NCBI GenBank assembly: GCA_913053875.1
Contig: CAJXGN010000012.1
Span: 18,869 to 82,868, forward strand
DNA: 64,000 nucleotides
Origin: an uncultured Agromyces sp.
GTDB taxonomy: Bacteria; Actinomycetota; Actinomycetes; Actinomycetales; Microbacteriaceae
Direction: 5' to 3'
The translations under genes and the position numbers were made by a program. This document shows, one piece after another, positions 8,931 to 17,928 of the stretch (positions are counted from its first letter, which is position 1; each line of letters begins with the position of its first letter). A model generated the notes under the pieces. The model saw only the letters and a program-made list of their open reading frames with translations. It had not been told where the DNA came from and did not search any database.

Positions 8931-10157
8931 ATGGAATCGGGCAACATCGCATGGGCCGTCACAGCGACGGCTCTTGTGCTCTTCATGACGCCGGGCGTGG
9001 CGTTCTTCTATGGCGGCTTGGTCAAGGCCAAGAGCGTCGTCAGCATGATGATGATGAGCTTCGGCGCAATGGGTCTCATCAGCGTGCTGTGGGTGCTCTA
9101 CGGCTTCAACATGAGCGCTGTCGGCGGCGTCTGGGACTTCTCGGGCAACCCGTTCAGCGACTTCGCGCTGGCGGGCCTCGCAACCGGTGAGACCGCGAAC
9201 GGCGACCTGCTCGGCGTGGTCTTCGGCGCGACCTTCGCCATCATCACCGTCGCGCTGATCTCCGGCGCCATCGCCGACCGTGCCAAGTTCGGATCGTGGA
9301 TGATCTTCGCCGGCATCTGGGCGACGGTCGTGTACTTCCCGGTCGCGGCCTGGGTCTGGGGCGGTGGCTGGATCCTCAGCCTCGGCGACGAGATCGGCCT
9401 GCCGGGCGTCATCGACTACGCGGGTGGTACCGCGGTCCACATCAACGCCGGTGCCGCGGCGCTCGCCCTCGCGCTGGTCCTCGGCAAGCGCGTCGGCTTC
9501 GCCAAGGGCATGGACCAGCCGCACAACGTGCCGCTGACCCTCATCGGCGCCTCGGTGCTGTGGTTCGGCTGGTTCGGCTTCAACGCCGGTGCCGAGTTCC
9601 TCGCCGAGGGCATGCCCGGCGTCGGCCTCATCGCCACGAACACGCTCGTCGCGACCGCTGCGGCCATCCTCGGCTGGCTCGTCATCGAGAAGGTCAAGGA
9701 CGGCAAGCCCACCGCCGTCGGCGCCGCTTCGGGTGCCGTCGCCGGTCTGGTCGCCATCACCCCGGCCTGCGCCAACCTGACCCCGGGCTGGGCCACCCTG
9801 CTCGGCGTCGTCGCCGGTGCCGTCTGCGCTCTGGCGATCGAGCTGAAGTTCAAGCTCGGCTACGACGACTCGCTCGACGTGGTCGGCATCCACCTCGTCG
9901 GTGGTCTCATCGGTACGCTCTACCTCGGCTTCTTCGCCATCGACACCGGCCTCTTCACCGGTGGCGACTTCGGCCAGCTGGCCGTCCAGGCGATCGCCGC
10001 GTTCGGCGTGCTGATCTACTCGTTCGTCGTGGCCTTCATCCTGGGCTTCGCGATCGAGAAGACCATCGGCTTCCGCGTGAAGAACGAGGACGAGCTCGCC
10101 GGCATCGACACCGTCGTGCACGGTGGCGAGGGCTACAAGCTCGAGACCTCGGTCTGA
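8931..10157 (+). CDS. amtB: Ammonium transporter (Amt family)
   Basis: Integral membrane channel of 408 residues that brings in ammonium or ammonia. About eleven membrane segments are visible. The two pore histidines are in AVHINAGAAAL near residue 165 and VVGIHLVGG near 318. The MTPGVAFFYGGLV motif near residue 19 is characteristic. The start is ATG at 8931 with GAGG six bases upstream; a GTG four codons earlier has a poorer site. No glnK or glnD follows, unlike many actinobacterial amtB operons, because a strong hairpin ends the transcript. The GlnR-like boxes upstream point to induction under nitrogen limitation. Confidence 0.96.
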   Translation: MESGNIAWAVTATALVLFMTPGVAFFYGGLVKAKSVVSMMMMSFGAMGLISVLWVLYGFNMSAVGGVWDFSGNPFSDFALAGLATGETANGDLLGVVFGATFAIITVALISGAIADRAKFGSWMIFAGIWATVVYFPVAAWVWGGGWILSLGDEIGLPGVIDYAGGTAVHINAGAAALALALVLGKRVGFAKGMDQPHNVPLTLIGASVLWFGWFGFNAGAEFLAEGMPGVGLIATNTLVATAAAILGWLVIEKVKDGKPTAVGAASGAVAGLVAITPACANLTPGWATLLGVVAGAVCALAIELKFKLGYDDSLDVVGIHLVGGLIGTLYLGFFAIDTGLFTGGDFGQLAVQAIAAFGVLIYSFVVAFILGFAIEKTIGFRVKNEDELAGIDTVVHGGEGYKLETSV

Positions 10158-10206
10158 GATCGACCCGGGTCGCGCGGCACCCTGGGTCGCGCGACCTGAT
10201 CGTCCC

Positions 10207-10240
10207 GAACGGGCGGTGGGAACCATCCCACCGCCCGTTC
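10207..10240 (+). terminator. Strong hairpin after the ammonium transporter gene
   Basis: A perfect 15-base-pair stem (arms 10207-10221 and 10226-10240) with loop ACCA lies 50 bases after the amtB stop. There is no T run, which is usual for terminators in high-GC actinobacteria. Confidence 0.8.
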
Positions 10241-10299
10241 GGCGTATCCGGGGGCATTCCGTAGCGAGACCCTGTCGGCCGGGCCGTCGGACGGCCAAG

Positions 10300-10770
10300 A
10301 TGAGAGGCATGGAACCCGAGCCGGCGCGGCGGGACCGCGCACTCATCGGCATCGCGATCGCGATCGCCGTCGTGGTCGTGGCCGCGATCGTGGCAGTGCT
10401 CCTGCGCCCCACCGCCGAACGACTCGACGCGTCGACGCCCGAGGGGGTCGTGCAGGCGTACAGCGAAGCGGTGATCGACGGCGACGCGCGCGCGGCGCGC
10501 GGGTACCTGGTGCCGGAGGTCGCCGAAGGCTGCGAACGGGTGGACGGCGTCTCGGACGGCGAGGTGCGCGTCGTGCTCGTCTCCGCGACGGAGGACGCCT
10601 CGACGGCCGACGTGCGCGTGTCGATCGTCACGACCTACGGCGGCGGCCTGTTCGGCCCCGACGAGTACCGTACCGACGGTCGGTTCGACCTCGTGCGGGT
10701 CGGCGACGAATGGCGCATCGAGACGGCGCCGTGGGAGCTTTCCGTCTGCGCCCCCGGGAGCACCGGGTGA
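10300..10770 (+). CDS. Hypothetical single-pass membrane protein
   Basis: Protein of about 156 residues. One membrane segment spans roughly residues 15-36 (ALIGIAIAIAVVVVAAIVAV), with a short charged N-terminus inside. The outer part begins STPEGVVQAYSEAVIDGDA, which resembles the start of NTF2-like or DUF4878-type exported domains. I see no catalytic motif. Start choice is uncertain between ATG 10300 and ATG 10309, since neither has a well-placed ribosome site. Its stop overlaps the start of the next gene (GTGA), so the two are translationally coupled. Confidence 0.65.
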   Translation: MRGMEPEPARRDRALIGIAIAIAVVVVAAIVAVLLRPTAERLDASTPEGVVQAYSEAVIDGDARAARGYLVPEVAEGCERVDGVSDGEVRVVLVSATEDASTADVRVSIVTTYGGGLFGPDEYRTDGRFDLVRVGDEWRIETAPWELSVCAPGSTG

Positions 10771-12374
10771 GCGCGGTCGCGGGACCGCAGGCGACGGTGC
10801 GTCGCGTCGTCGTCGTGCTGCTGCTCGCGATCGCCGTGACCATCGCCGCGGTCGGCGTCGCAGGGCTGGTCGAGCGGATGCTGCGGGCCGGCGACTCGCT
10901 CGCCGGCACCGACACGACCGGGCTGGCCCTGTCGCTCGCGTTCGCGCTGGTCGGCGTGCCGCTCGCCGGCCTGCTCTGGTGGCTGCTCTGGCGGCGCTTG
11001 GACGAACCGGGGGAGCGCGAGGCGCCGTCGTGGGGCCTCTACCTGCTGCTCGCGCGCACGGTGTCGCTCGCGGTGGCATCCGTCGCCCTGGCCGAGTGGG
11101 CCGCTGCGGCGATACGCGGGCGCTGGCTCGAGGCGGAGCTCTCGATCGGGCTCGCCTGGGCCGCGGTGTGGGTGTGGCATGCGTGGATGTCCCGTCGCGC
11201 GGAGCGAGCGCCGCTGCGGCTCGCCGAGGCGCCCGCGGTCGTCGGGGCGGCGTGGGGCCTGCTGCTGTGGGCGGGCGGATCGGTCGGCGCGCTGGGCGCG
11301 CTCGTCGACGCCGCGGTCGGGTCGTGGGCGGTCGCCGGCATCGCGGGCGGTTCGTGGTGGACGTCGGTCGCGGTGGCGCTGCCGTGGGTGGCGTTGGGAC
11401 TCGCAGCGTGGTGGTGGCACGACCGGGTCGACGGGGCGCTCGCGGCGCGCACCGCCTTCGCCGACGTGGTGCGGGTGCTGGTCGGTATCGCAGCGGCTGC
11501 CGGAGCGGCGCTGTACGGCGTGGGGTTCGTGCTCTGGGTGCTGCTGCGCCTGGCGTTCGACCGGTCGGAGCCGGCGGCGGAGACGCTGGCGGACCTCGGC
11601 GACGGCGTCGCGCTGGCGCTCGTCGGCACGCTGGTCTGGCGGCTGTACCGACGGCGACTCGAGGGGCGCGACGCGCCGGTGCGTCGCGCAGAGCACCTCG
11701 CGGTCGCCGGGGTCGCGGTGATCGCGACGGCGATCGGCATCGGGGTGACCGTCAACGGCGGCCTGGCGGCGCTGGTGCCGGCACCGCTCGCGGGGGATGC
11801 GCCCTCCACGACGCTGCTGGCGGGTCTCGCCGCGCTCGCGGTCGGTGCACCCGTGTGGTGGCTGGCGTGGCGACCGATGCGGCCGATACCACCCGAGGAG
11901 GCCGCCTCGACGGGGCGGCGCGTGTTCCTCGTGGTCGTCTTCGGCGTGAGCGCGCTGGTCGCCCTCGTGTCGTTGCTCGTGATCGGCTACCGGCTGTTCG
12001 TGGTGCTGCTCGAGGGCGCGGCGGCGGGGGAACTCCTCGACGAGGTGCGTGCCCCACTGGGCTGGCTGGTGGCGACCGTGCTGGTCTCGACCTACCACTT
12101 CGCGGCGTGGCGCACCGATCGGCGCGTTGCTCCCACTGCTCCCGAGCGGCGCGGGGTGCGAGAGGTGCTGCTCGTGGCGGGCGGGGACGTCGACGCCTCG
12201 GCCCGCGCGCTGAGCGAGCGAACCGGCGCGCGCGTGACGGCCCGGCGGCGAGTCGACATCGAGACGGCGCCCGACGCGGCATCGCTCATCGAGGCGGTGG
12301 AGCGATCGGATGCATCGCGCCTGCTGCTCGTTGCGGGCGAGCAGGGCGTCGAGTCCGTGCCGCTCGCGGAATGA
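10767..12374 (+). CDS. Polytopic membrane protein, DUF5671-like
   Basis: Protein of 535 residues with about twelve predicted membrane segments grouped in similar blocks of two to four helices. This repeat layout and segments such as GLYLLLARTVSLAVASVALAE resemble the DUF5671 family. The last 80 residues are soluble and contain LLVAGGDVDASARALSERTG and a short alpha/beta pattern. The function is unknown. The start is GTG at 10767, overlapping the stop of the previous gene by four bases. The 3' end stops one base before the CCA end of a tRNA-Val gene on the other strand. A partnership with the preceding small membrane protein is inferred from coupling only. Confidence 0.7.
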   Translation: MSAVAGPQATVRRVVVVLLLAIAVTIAAVGVAGLVERMLRAGDSLAGTDTTGLALSLAFALVGVPLAGLLWWLLWRRLDEPGEREAPSWGLYLLLARTVSLAVASVALAEWAAAAIRGRWLEAELSIGLAWAAVWVWHAWMSRRAERAPLRLAEAPAVVGAAWGLLLWAGGSVGALGALVDAAVGSWAVAGIAGGSWWTSVAVALPWVALGLAAWWWHDRVDGALAARTAFADVVRVLVGIAAAAGAALYGVGFVLWVLLRLAFDRSEPAAETLADLGDGVALALVGTLVWRLYRRRLEGRDAPVRRAEHLAVAGVAVIATAIGIGVTVNGGLAALVPAPLAGDAPSTTLLAGLAALAVGAPVWWLAWRPMRPIPPEEAASTGRRVFLVVVFGVSALVALVSLLVIGYRLFVVLLEGAAAGELLDEVRAPLGWLVATVLVSTYHFAAWRTDRRVAPTAPERRGVREVLLVAGGDVDASARALSERTGARVTARRRVDIETAPDAASLIEAVERSDASRLLLVAGEQGVESVPLAE

Positions 12375-12375
12375 A

Positions 12376-12451
12376 TGGTGGGCGATACCAGACTCGAACT
12401 GATGACCTCTTCCGTGTGAAGGAAGCGCGCTACCAACTGCGCCAATCGCCC
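12376..12451 (-). tRNA. tRNA-Val (anticodon CAC)
   Basis: Cloverleaf with acceptor stem GGGCGAT/ATCGCCC, anticodon loop TTCACAC giving anticodon CAC, and T arm with GTTCGAGTC. The discriminator base is A and the CCA end is encoded (12376-12378), unlike the other three tRNA genes here. Confidence 0.95.
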
Positions 12452-12609
12452 GTCGCGGTGCCCCGGCGAGCCGGATCCGCGGACTCGATAGTAGCCGATG
12501 GACGGGCCCCAGCGCACATCGGCGCGTCCGCGTCACACGAGGGTCCGTCAGTTTGTGATTCGCGCCGCGAGTGGGTTAGAGTCTCTCTGCACGCAGCGAT
12601 GCGGGCGAT

Positions 12610-12682
12610 GCGGATGTGGCGCAGTTGGTAGCGCATCACCTTGCCAAGGTGAGGGTCGCGAGTTCGAGTCTCGTCATCCGCT
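12610..12682 (+). tRNA. tRNA-Gly (anticodon GCC)
   Basis: Cloverleaf of 73 bases with acceptor stem GCGGATG/CATCCGC, anticodon stem TCACC/GGTGA and loop TTGCCAA, giving anticodon GCC. The T arm has GTTCGAGTC. No CCA is encoded. Confidence 0.96.
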
Positions 12683-12735
12683 CGGATGGATCGGGCGAGA
12701 GCCCGTTTCTTTCTGTGGTGAGAACCCAGGAAAAC

Positions 12736-12806
12736 GGTGGATTGGCCGAGAGGCGAGGCAGCGGCCTGCAAAGCCGTATACACGGGTTCGAATCCCGTAT
12801 CCACCT
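12736..12806 (+). tRNA. tRNA-Cys (anticodon GCA)
   Basis: Cloverleaf of 71 bases with acceptor stem GGTGGAT/ATCCACC, anticodon loop CTGCAAA giving anticodon GCA, and T arm GGGTTCGAATCCC. No CCA is encoded. Confidence 0.96.
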
Positions 12807-12833
12807 CGAACCGCTCCGAATGAGGACGGCAGC

Positions 12834-12905
12834 GGGCGATTGGCGCAGCGGTAGCGCGCTTCCCTGACACGGAAGAGGTCACTGGTTCGATCCCAGTATC
12901 GCCCA
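12834..12905 (+). tRNA. tRNA-Val (anticodon GAC)
   Basis: Cloverleaf of 72 bases with acceptor stem GGGCGAT/ATCGCCC and anticodon loop CTGACAC giving anticodon GAC. It is close in sequence to the tRNA-Val(CAC) gene at 12376-12451 but lies in the opposite orientation. Confidence 0.96.
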
Positions 12906-12915
12906 CACAGAGAAG

Positions 12916-12934
12916 CCCCCGGCTGAGCCGGGGG
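12916..12934 (+). terminator. Terminator of the Gly-Cys-Val tRNA group
   Basis: Stem CCCCCGGC/GCCGGGGG with loop TGA followed by TTTCGTCGTTT, 10 bases after tRNA-Val(GAC). It has a short T stretch on the plus strand and fits an intrinsic terminator. Confidence 0.85.
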
Positions 12935-13000
12935 TTTCGTCGTTTCGGCGGAGGAGCTCCACGCTGCGGGCGCGTCAGGTGGACGCGCCCGCAGCGGGCA

Positions 13001-15064
13001 TCACCAGGCCGACGGGGCCGGCGGGGCGACCACGGGCGGGCGGTCGTCGCAGGTGATCGTGTTGGGCAGCACCCACGGCGCCATCCAGGGGCCGGTCGTG
13101 TTCACGCCGCTCGAGTCGTTGCCGCCGAGGTCGACGAGCGAGAACTCGCTGCCGGTGGGCGGGAAGTTGAACGAGCCGCAGTTGTTCACGCCGACCGCGC
13201 CGACGTTCCGTGCGTCGACGTTCTCGAACGACGCCGATCCTGAGACGCGGGCGCTCACGACCGACGTGCCGGTGCCGTCGACGCGCACGTCCGCGAAGTG
13301 CACGCCCGAGATCGAGACCTGGTCCTTCACGGGCCAGTCCGACACGAGCATGATCGCGTTGTACGTGCTGTCGAGGTAGTGGTCGCCGGTCACGCGCACG
13401 TCGGCCCGGTCGATCGAGCGGTCGAGCGCGTAGAACCAGATCGCGCCGAGCCCGATGTTCCAGTTGAGCTCGTACGTGCCGGCCCGCACCGTCGTGTTGT
13501 CGGTGAACGCCAGCGTGCCGGTGAACGGTTCGGCCCCGAAGCGCGCGCCGGCGTGCAGTGCGCTGCCTTCGCGCACCGGGTCCGCGACCAGGTTGCCCTC
13601 GACGGTGATGTCCTCGCCGCCGTAGATGGCGATGCCGTTCGCCAGCGACGGCGACTGCACGGTGTTGCCGACGAATGCGTTGCCTGCGTTCGTGTCGCCC
13701 TGCGCCCACATCGCGAGCCCGTCGTCGCCGGAGTTCCGCACGAAGTTGCCCTCGGCCACGGAGTTCGTCACGCCGGTGTGGAAGTTCAGTCCGTCGGCGA
13801 TCTGGTCGACGATCACGTTGTCGCGCACGACGACGCCGTCCATCGGCCCGTCGAACCAGAGCCCGACCTTGGTGTGCTCGATGTGCAGGCGCTCGATCGT
13901 CGAGTCGCTCATCGCGCCGCCGACGCCGTTGACCTGGTCGGTGTCGATGCGTTCGCGCACGTCGCCGCGGATCGAGAAGTCCGACAGGTGCACGTTCGTG
14001 CTGCCGCCCTCGGCGGCGTCCTTCCCGTAGAACCCGACGCCGGTGTGCACGGAGCCGTCGGCGGCGGGCTTGTGCAACGCCACCTCCTCGCCGAAGACGA
14101 TCGAGTGCCAGTTGCCGGCGCCGCGGATCGTCACGTCGTCGACGATGAGGTGCTCGCTCACGCGGAACTCCCCGGCCGGGATGAACACGTCGACGCCATG
14201 GCGCTTCGCCCACCTGATCGCCGTGCGGAACGCGGGTGCCGCGTCGCGCACGCCGGTCGGGTCGGCGCCGAACTTCGTCACGCTGACCGACTCGTCGGGC
14301 TGGGGCAGCGGGGGCGCCACGAGCTCGGAGTCGAGCAGATCGATCACCGTCCACGCGGCATCCGCCCCCACCGGTGCCGTGAGGCGCACGACCGACCCGG
14401 CGGGGTACGTCGCATCCAGCAGCATCCGCTGCTCGTCGTAGAAGTGCATCGGGCGGAACGGCGTCTCGACGACGTAGTCCTCGCCGGGCACGCACGCGCA
14501 CTCCGTGATCCACCAGTCGGGGTGCAGCAGCTGCGCGTTCGGGTCATTCGTGAACGGGTACTGGTTGTAGAGCCACGAGTACTCGGAGGTGAGCTCCATC
14601 GCGTGCACCTCGCCGCCGTCGACGGTCACGTCGAGGGTCGATCGGATGCCGCCGCCGTCGGGTGCGTCCGGAATGCTGTAGCGCACCGTGATGGCGTTGG
14701 CGGCCGCGGGCAGGGTGAACTCGACGTGCTCGCCGGGCTCCAGCAGCACGGCGCTGCGACCGGATGCCTCGGCCGGCAGCGTGTACGCCGTGCGATCGGG
14801 TCCGATGATCTCGCCGTTCGTCACGGCGTGCTCGGCCTCCTGCTCGAGGAACGCCACGTCGGCGCCGCGCCCCATCACGAGCGCGGGGTCGAGGGCGGCG
14901 CGCGTGACGGCCGGATCGCCCGTGGCCGGTGAGGCCTGGGCGGCGACCGGGCCGGCGAGCGCGGCGCCGAGCGCGACGGCCGCAGAGGCGGCGATCGCGA
15001 GCGCGCGGCGACCGCGTGGCGGCGCAGCGGGCGGCGGGGGAACTGGTGTGCTGGAGCGGGTCAT
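13001..15064 (-). CDS. Exported beta-helix enzyme, GH87-like (alpha-1,3-glucanase/mycodextranase type)
   Basis: Secreted protein of 687 residues. A signal peptide covers about residues 1-44 (positively charged start, hydrophobic core, AAQASPA cleavage region). Residues about 70-250 form a carbohydrate-binding-like beta domain (LEQEAE onward). Residues about 260-640 form a right-handed parallel beta-helix. Asp424, Asp447 and Asp448 (ADGLNFH and [10 protein letters not shown]) have the +23/+24 spacing that I recall for the catalytic aspartates of GH87 alpha-1,3-glucanases. The enzyme would then cut alpha-1,3-glucan or mixed nigeran. The start is ATG at 15064 after AGGA. The family call is from memory of motifs; another beta-helix glycosidase is possible. 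Confidence 0.7.
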   Translation of the reverse strand: MTRSSTPVPPPPAAPPRGRRALAIAASAAVALGAALAGPVAAQASPATGDPAVTRAALDPALVMGRGADVAFLEQEAEHAVTNGEIIGPDRTAYTLPAEASGRSAVLLEPGEHVEFTLPAAANAITVRYSIPDAPDGGGIRSTLDVTVDGGEVHAMELTSEYSWLYNQYPFTNDPNAQLLHPDWWITECACVPGEDYVVETPFRPMHFYDEQRMLLDATYPAGSVVRLTAPVGADAAWTVIDLLDSELVAPPLPQPDESVSVTKFGADPTGVRDAAPAFRTAIRWAKRHGVDVFIPAGEFRVSEHLIVDDVTIRGAGNWHSIVFGEEVALHKPAADGSVHTGVGFYGKDAAEGGSTNVHLSDFSIRGDVRERIDTDQVNGVGGAMSDSTIERLHIEHTKVGLWFDGPMDGVVVRDNVIVDQIADGLNFHTGVTNSVAEGNFVRNSGDDGLAMWAQGDTNAGNAFVGNTVQSPSLANGIAIYGGEDITVEGNLVADPVREGSALHAGARFGAEPFTGTLAFTDNTTVRAGTYELNWNIGLGAIWFYALDRSIDRADVRVTGDHYLDSTYNAIMLVSDWPVKDQVSISGVHFADVRVDGTGTSVVSARVSGSASFENVDARNVGAVGVNNCGSFNFPPTGSEFSLVDLGGNDSSGVNTTGPWMAPWVLPNTITCDDRPPVVAPPAPSAW

Positions 15065-15393
15065 CGTCGACTCGTGTCCTCTCGGTCGTGCGCGTCATCG
15101 GGCACTGCGGGGCGTGCGGTGCCCTCGAGTGCGGCGAGGCTATTGCCCGCGCGAACCGAGGAACAAGAGTTCGCGCTGAAATGCCGCGAAAAAGTTGGGT
15201 TCTTGCGGAATCGAACGCAAGCGGCTGGAAGTCGTGCGTTCGGGAGGGCCGTGCTTGCACGATCGGCGCAAGCGCGGGCTCCGGGCGCGCGCCCCCGCCG
15301 CACCCGCGCCGGGCATCGGTCGCGACTACAGTTGAGGGGTTGCGTCGCACATTCGTGCGGCGTCGCGTCTCACACTGCAGGGAGTGGATCCAC
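15065..15393. other. 329-base divergent spacer between the GH87-like gene and thrS
   Basis: No gene is apparent in this stretch. It holds two similar inverted repeats (15202-15221 and 15254-15272) and a relatively AT-rich part near 15175-15220. TACAGT near 15327 is a weak -10 candidate for thrS. I looked for a T-box leader before thrS and saw no specifier or T-box sequence. Confidence 0.6.
15202..15272. promoter_or_regulatory. Pair of CTTGC-N(9-10)-GCAAG inverted repeats
   Basis: The first site (15202-15221) has six-base arms CTTGCG and CGCAAG around eight bases. The second (15254-15272) has arms CTTGC and GCAAG around nine bases. They lie 138 and 190 bases before the GH87-like start and 173 and 122 bases before thrS. 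A carbohydrate-responsive repressor controlling the exported enzyme is the more natural reading, but no regulator gene is adjacent. Confidence 0.4.
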
Positions 15394-17361
15394 TTGGCCG
15401 ACGGCTTCGAGCTCTTCACCGATCGATCCGTTGTCGCGATGCGCGTCAACGGCGAGCTGAAGGACCTCGCGACGACGGTGACCGACGCCGACACCGTCGA
15501 GCCGGTCACGATCGACTCGCCCGACGGGCTCGACATCCTCCGCCACTCCACGGCCCACGTGCTCGCGCAGGCCGTGCAGCAGGTCAACCCCGACGCGAGG
15601 CTCGGCATCGGCCCGCCCGTCACCGACGGCTTCTACTACGACTTCGACGTCGCCGAGCCGTTCACCCCGGAGGACCTCAAGGCCCTCGACAAGGCGATGG
15701 CCCGCATCATCCGCTCGGGCCAGCGCTTCGTGCGCCGCGTCACCACCGAGGAGGACGCACGCGCCGAGCTCGCCGGCGAGCCCTACAAGCTCGAGCTCAT
15801 CGGGCTGAAGGGCGGGGCGGATGCCGGTGAGGACAACGAGTCGGTCGAGGTCGGCGGCAGTGAGCTGACGATCTACGACAACGTCGACCCGAAGACCGGC
15901 GACGTGATCTGGAAGGACCTCTGCCGCGGGCCGCACCTGCCGAACACCCGCATGATCGGCAACGGCTGGGCGCTCTCGCGCGTCGCGGCCGCCTACTGGC
16001 GCGGTTCGGAGAAGAACCCGCAGCTGCAGCGCATCTACGGCACCGCCTGGCCGACGAAGGACGAGCTGCGCGCCCACCAGCAGCGCCTCGAGGAGGCCGC
16101 GAAGCGCGACCACCGCAAGCTGGGTGCGGAGCTCGACCTGTTCAGCTTCCCCGACGAGATCGGCTCGGGCCTTGCGGTCTTCCACCCGAAGGGCGGCATC
16201 ATCCGCCGCGAGATGGAGGACTACTCGCGCCGCAAGCACGAGCAGGGCGGCTACGACTTCGTCTACTCGCCGCACATCACGAAGGCGAACCTCTTCGAGA
16301 CCTCCGGCCACCTCGGCTGGTACGCCGACGGCATGTTCCCCCCGATGCACCTCGACGAGGCGCGCAACGAGGAGGGCGAGATCACCCGGCAGGGCGCGGA
16401 CTACTACCTGAAGCCCATGAACTGCCCGTTCCACATCCTCACCTACCGGTCGAACGCACGCTCGTACCGCGACCTGCCGCTGCGCATGTTCGAGTTCGGC
16501 ACCGTGTACCGCAACGAGAAGTCGGGCGTGATCCACGGCCTGACCCGCGTGCGCGGACTCACCATGGACGACGCGCACATCTTCACCACGCGCGAGGACA
16601 TGAAGTCCGAGCTCACCCGCACCCTGCGGTTCGTGCTCGACCTGCTGAACGACTACGGCCTCACCGACTTCTACCTCGAGCTCTCGACCAAGGACCCCGA
16701 GAAGTACATCGGCGACGACGACGTCTGGGAGGAGGCGACCCAGACGCTCGCGGAGGTCGCCGAGGAATCGGGCCTCGAGCTCGTGCCCGACCCGGGCGGC
16801 GCCGCGTTCTACGGCCCGAAGATCTCGGTGCAGGCGCGCGACGCGATCGGCCGCACCTGGCAGATGTCGACCGTGCAGCTCGACTTCATGCTGCCCGAGC
16901 GGTTCGAGCTCGAGTACGCCGCGTCCGACGGCACCCGCAAGCGGCCGGTCATGATCCACCGCGCGCTGTTCGGCTCGATCGAGCGCTTCTTCGGCGTGCT
17001 CACGGAGCACTACGCCGGTGCGTTCCCCGTGTGGCTCGCGCCCGTGCAGGTCGTGGGCATCCCGGTCGCGGAGGAGTACGAGTCGTACCTCGGCGCCGTG
17101 ATCGAGCAGCTCAAGGCCTCGGGCGTGCGCGCCGAGCTCGACACGAGCGACGACCGCATGCAGAAGAAGATCCGCACGCACACCAAGCAGAAGGTGCCCT
17201 TCCAGCTCATCGCGGGCGAGGACGACCGCTCGCAGAACACGGTCAGCTTCCGGTTCCGCGACGGCAGCCAGGAGAACGGCGTGCCGATCGACCAGGCGGT
17301 CGCGCGCATCCGCGCCGTCATCGACGAGCGCCGGCAGGTCGTCTCGCAGGGCGACTTCTGA
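15394..17361 (+). CDS. thrS: Threonine--tRNA ligase
   Basis: Class II synthetase of about 655 residues that charges tRNA-Thr. A short TGS domain (about 1-60) is followed by the editing/SAD domain with [11 protein letters not shown] near residue 50 and the CRGPHLP motif near 187. The catalytic core contains KPMNCPFH (zinc cysteine) near 345 and [13 protein letters not shown] (motif 2) near 370. The anticodon-binding domain starts near 550 with [12 protein letters not shown]. The start is taken as TTG at 15394, nine bases after GGGAG; no ATG or GTG fits better before the conserved region. The HIT-domain gene follows and overlaps the stop by one base. Confidence 0.95.
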   Translation: MADGFELFTDRSVVAMRVNGELKDLATTVTDADTVEPVTIDSPDGLDILRHSTAHVLAQAVQQVNPDARLGIGPPVTDGFYYDFDVAEPFTPEDLKALDKAMARIIRSGQRFVRRVTTEEDARAELAGEPYKLELIGLKGGADAGEDNESVEVGGSELTIYDNVDPKTGDVIWKDLCRGPHLPNTRMIGNGWALSRVAAAYWRGSEKNPQLQRIYGTAWPTKDELRAHQQRLEEAAKRDHRKLGAELDLFSFPDEIGSGLAVFHPKGGIIRREMEDYSRRKHEQGGYDFVYSPHITKANLFETSGHLGWYADGMFPPMHLDEARNEEGEITRQGADYYLKPMNCPFHILTYRSNARSYRDLPLRMFEFGTVYRNEKSGVIHGLTRVRGLTMDDAHIFTTREDMKSELTRTLRFVLDLLNDYGLTDFYLELSTKDPEKYIGDDDVWEEATQTLAEVAEESGLELVPDPGGAAFYGPKISVQARDAIGRTWQMSTVQLDFMLPERFELEYAASDGTRKRPVMIHRALFGSIERFFGVLTEHYAGAFPVWLAPVQVVGIPVAEEYESYLGAVIEQLKASGVRAELDTSDDRMQKKIRTHTKQKVPFQLIAGEDDRSQNTVSFRFRDGSQENGVPIDQAVARIRAVIDERRQVVSQGDF

Positions 17362-17927
17362 TGCCGGGTCCGTACAGCCCCGACGAGTTCGATCAGGTGC
17401 CGACGGATGCCTCGGGCGACCTGCCCGGCGTGCCCGACGCGTTCCAGCGGCTGTGGACCCCGCACCGGATGGTGTACATCGAGCAGGGCCAGCAGCCCGA
17501 GGAGCACGCCTGCCCGTTCTGCCGCGCGCCGGAGATGGACGACGAGCAGTCGATGATTGTCGCGCGCGGCGAGCACGCCTACGCGCTGCTGAACCTGTAC
17601 CCGTACAACAGCGGCCACCTGCTCGTCTGCCCGTACCGGCACATCGCGACCTACGACCAGGCGACGCCCGAGGAGGTCGACGACATCGGCCGCATCACGC
17701 AGGTCGCGATGCGCGTGGTGCGCGAGGTCTCCCGCTGCGACGGCTTCAACATCGGCATGAACCAGGGCCGCATCGCGGGCGCCGGCATCTCGGAGCACCT
17801 GCACCAGCACATCGTGCCGCGCTGGGCGCTCGACGCGAACTTCTTCCCGATCATCGCCAAGACCAAGGCGATCCCGCGGCTGCTCGGCGACGTGCGCCAG
17901 GAGATCGCGGACGCCTGGCCGCGCTGA
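17361..17927 (+). CDS. HIT-domain protein, probable Ap4A phosphorylase/hydrolase
   Basis: Protein of 188 residues with the HIT motif HLHQHIVPR near residue 142. A CPFC pair at about residues 51-54 is typical of the actinobacterial branch. It resembles the mycobacterial Ap4A phosphorylase encoded directly after thrS, and the position here is the same. Threonyl-tRNA synthetase can form Ap4A, so cleavage of that dinucleotide next to thrS is sensible. ATG overlaps the thrS TGA, giving tight coupling. The call rests on motif and synteny; a general nucleotide hydrolase remains possible. Confidence 0.82.
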   Translation: MPGPYSPDEFDQVPTDASGDLPGVPDAFQRLWTPHRMVYIEQGQQPEEHACPFCRAPEMDDEQSMIVARGEHAYALLNLYPYNSGHLLVCPYRHIATYDQATPEEVDDIGRITQVAMRVVREVSRCDGFNIGMNQGRIAGAGISEHLHQHIVPRWALDANFFPIIAKTKAIPRLLGDVRQEIADAWPR

Positions 17928-17928
17928 C

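Noticed and set aside
8775..10631. 618-residue open frame opposite to amtB
   Set aside because: It is low-complexity, rich in Arg/Asp/Gly repeats, covers a clear gene on the other strand and is a by-product of third-position GC bias.
12376..12934. Genomic island or phage attachment at the tRNA cluster
   Set aside because: No integrase, no duplicated tRNA 3' end and no phage-type genes are present nearby.
15065..15393. T-box leader for thrS
   Set aside because: No T-box consensus, specifier loop or terminator/antiterminator pair is visible, and T-boxes for thrS are not usual in this group.
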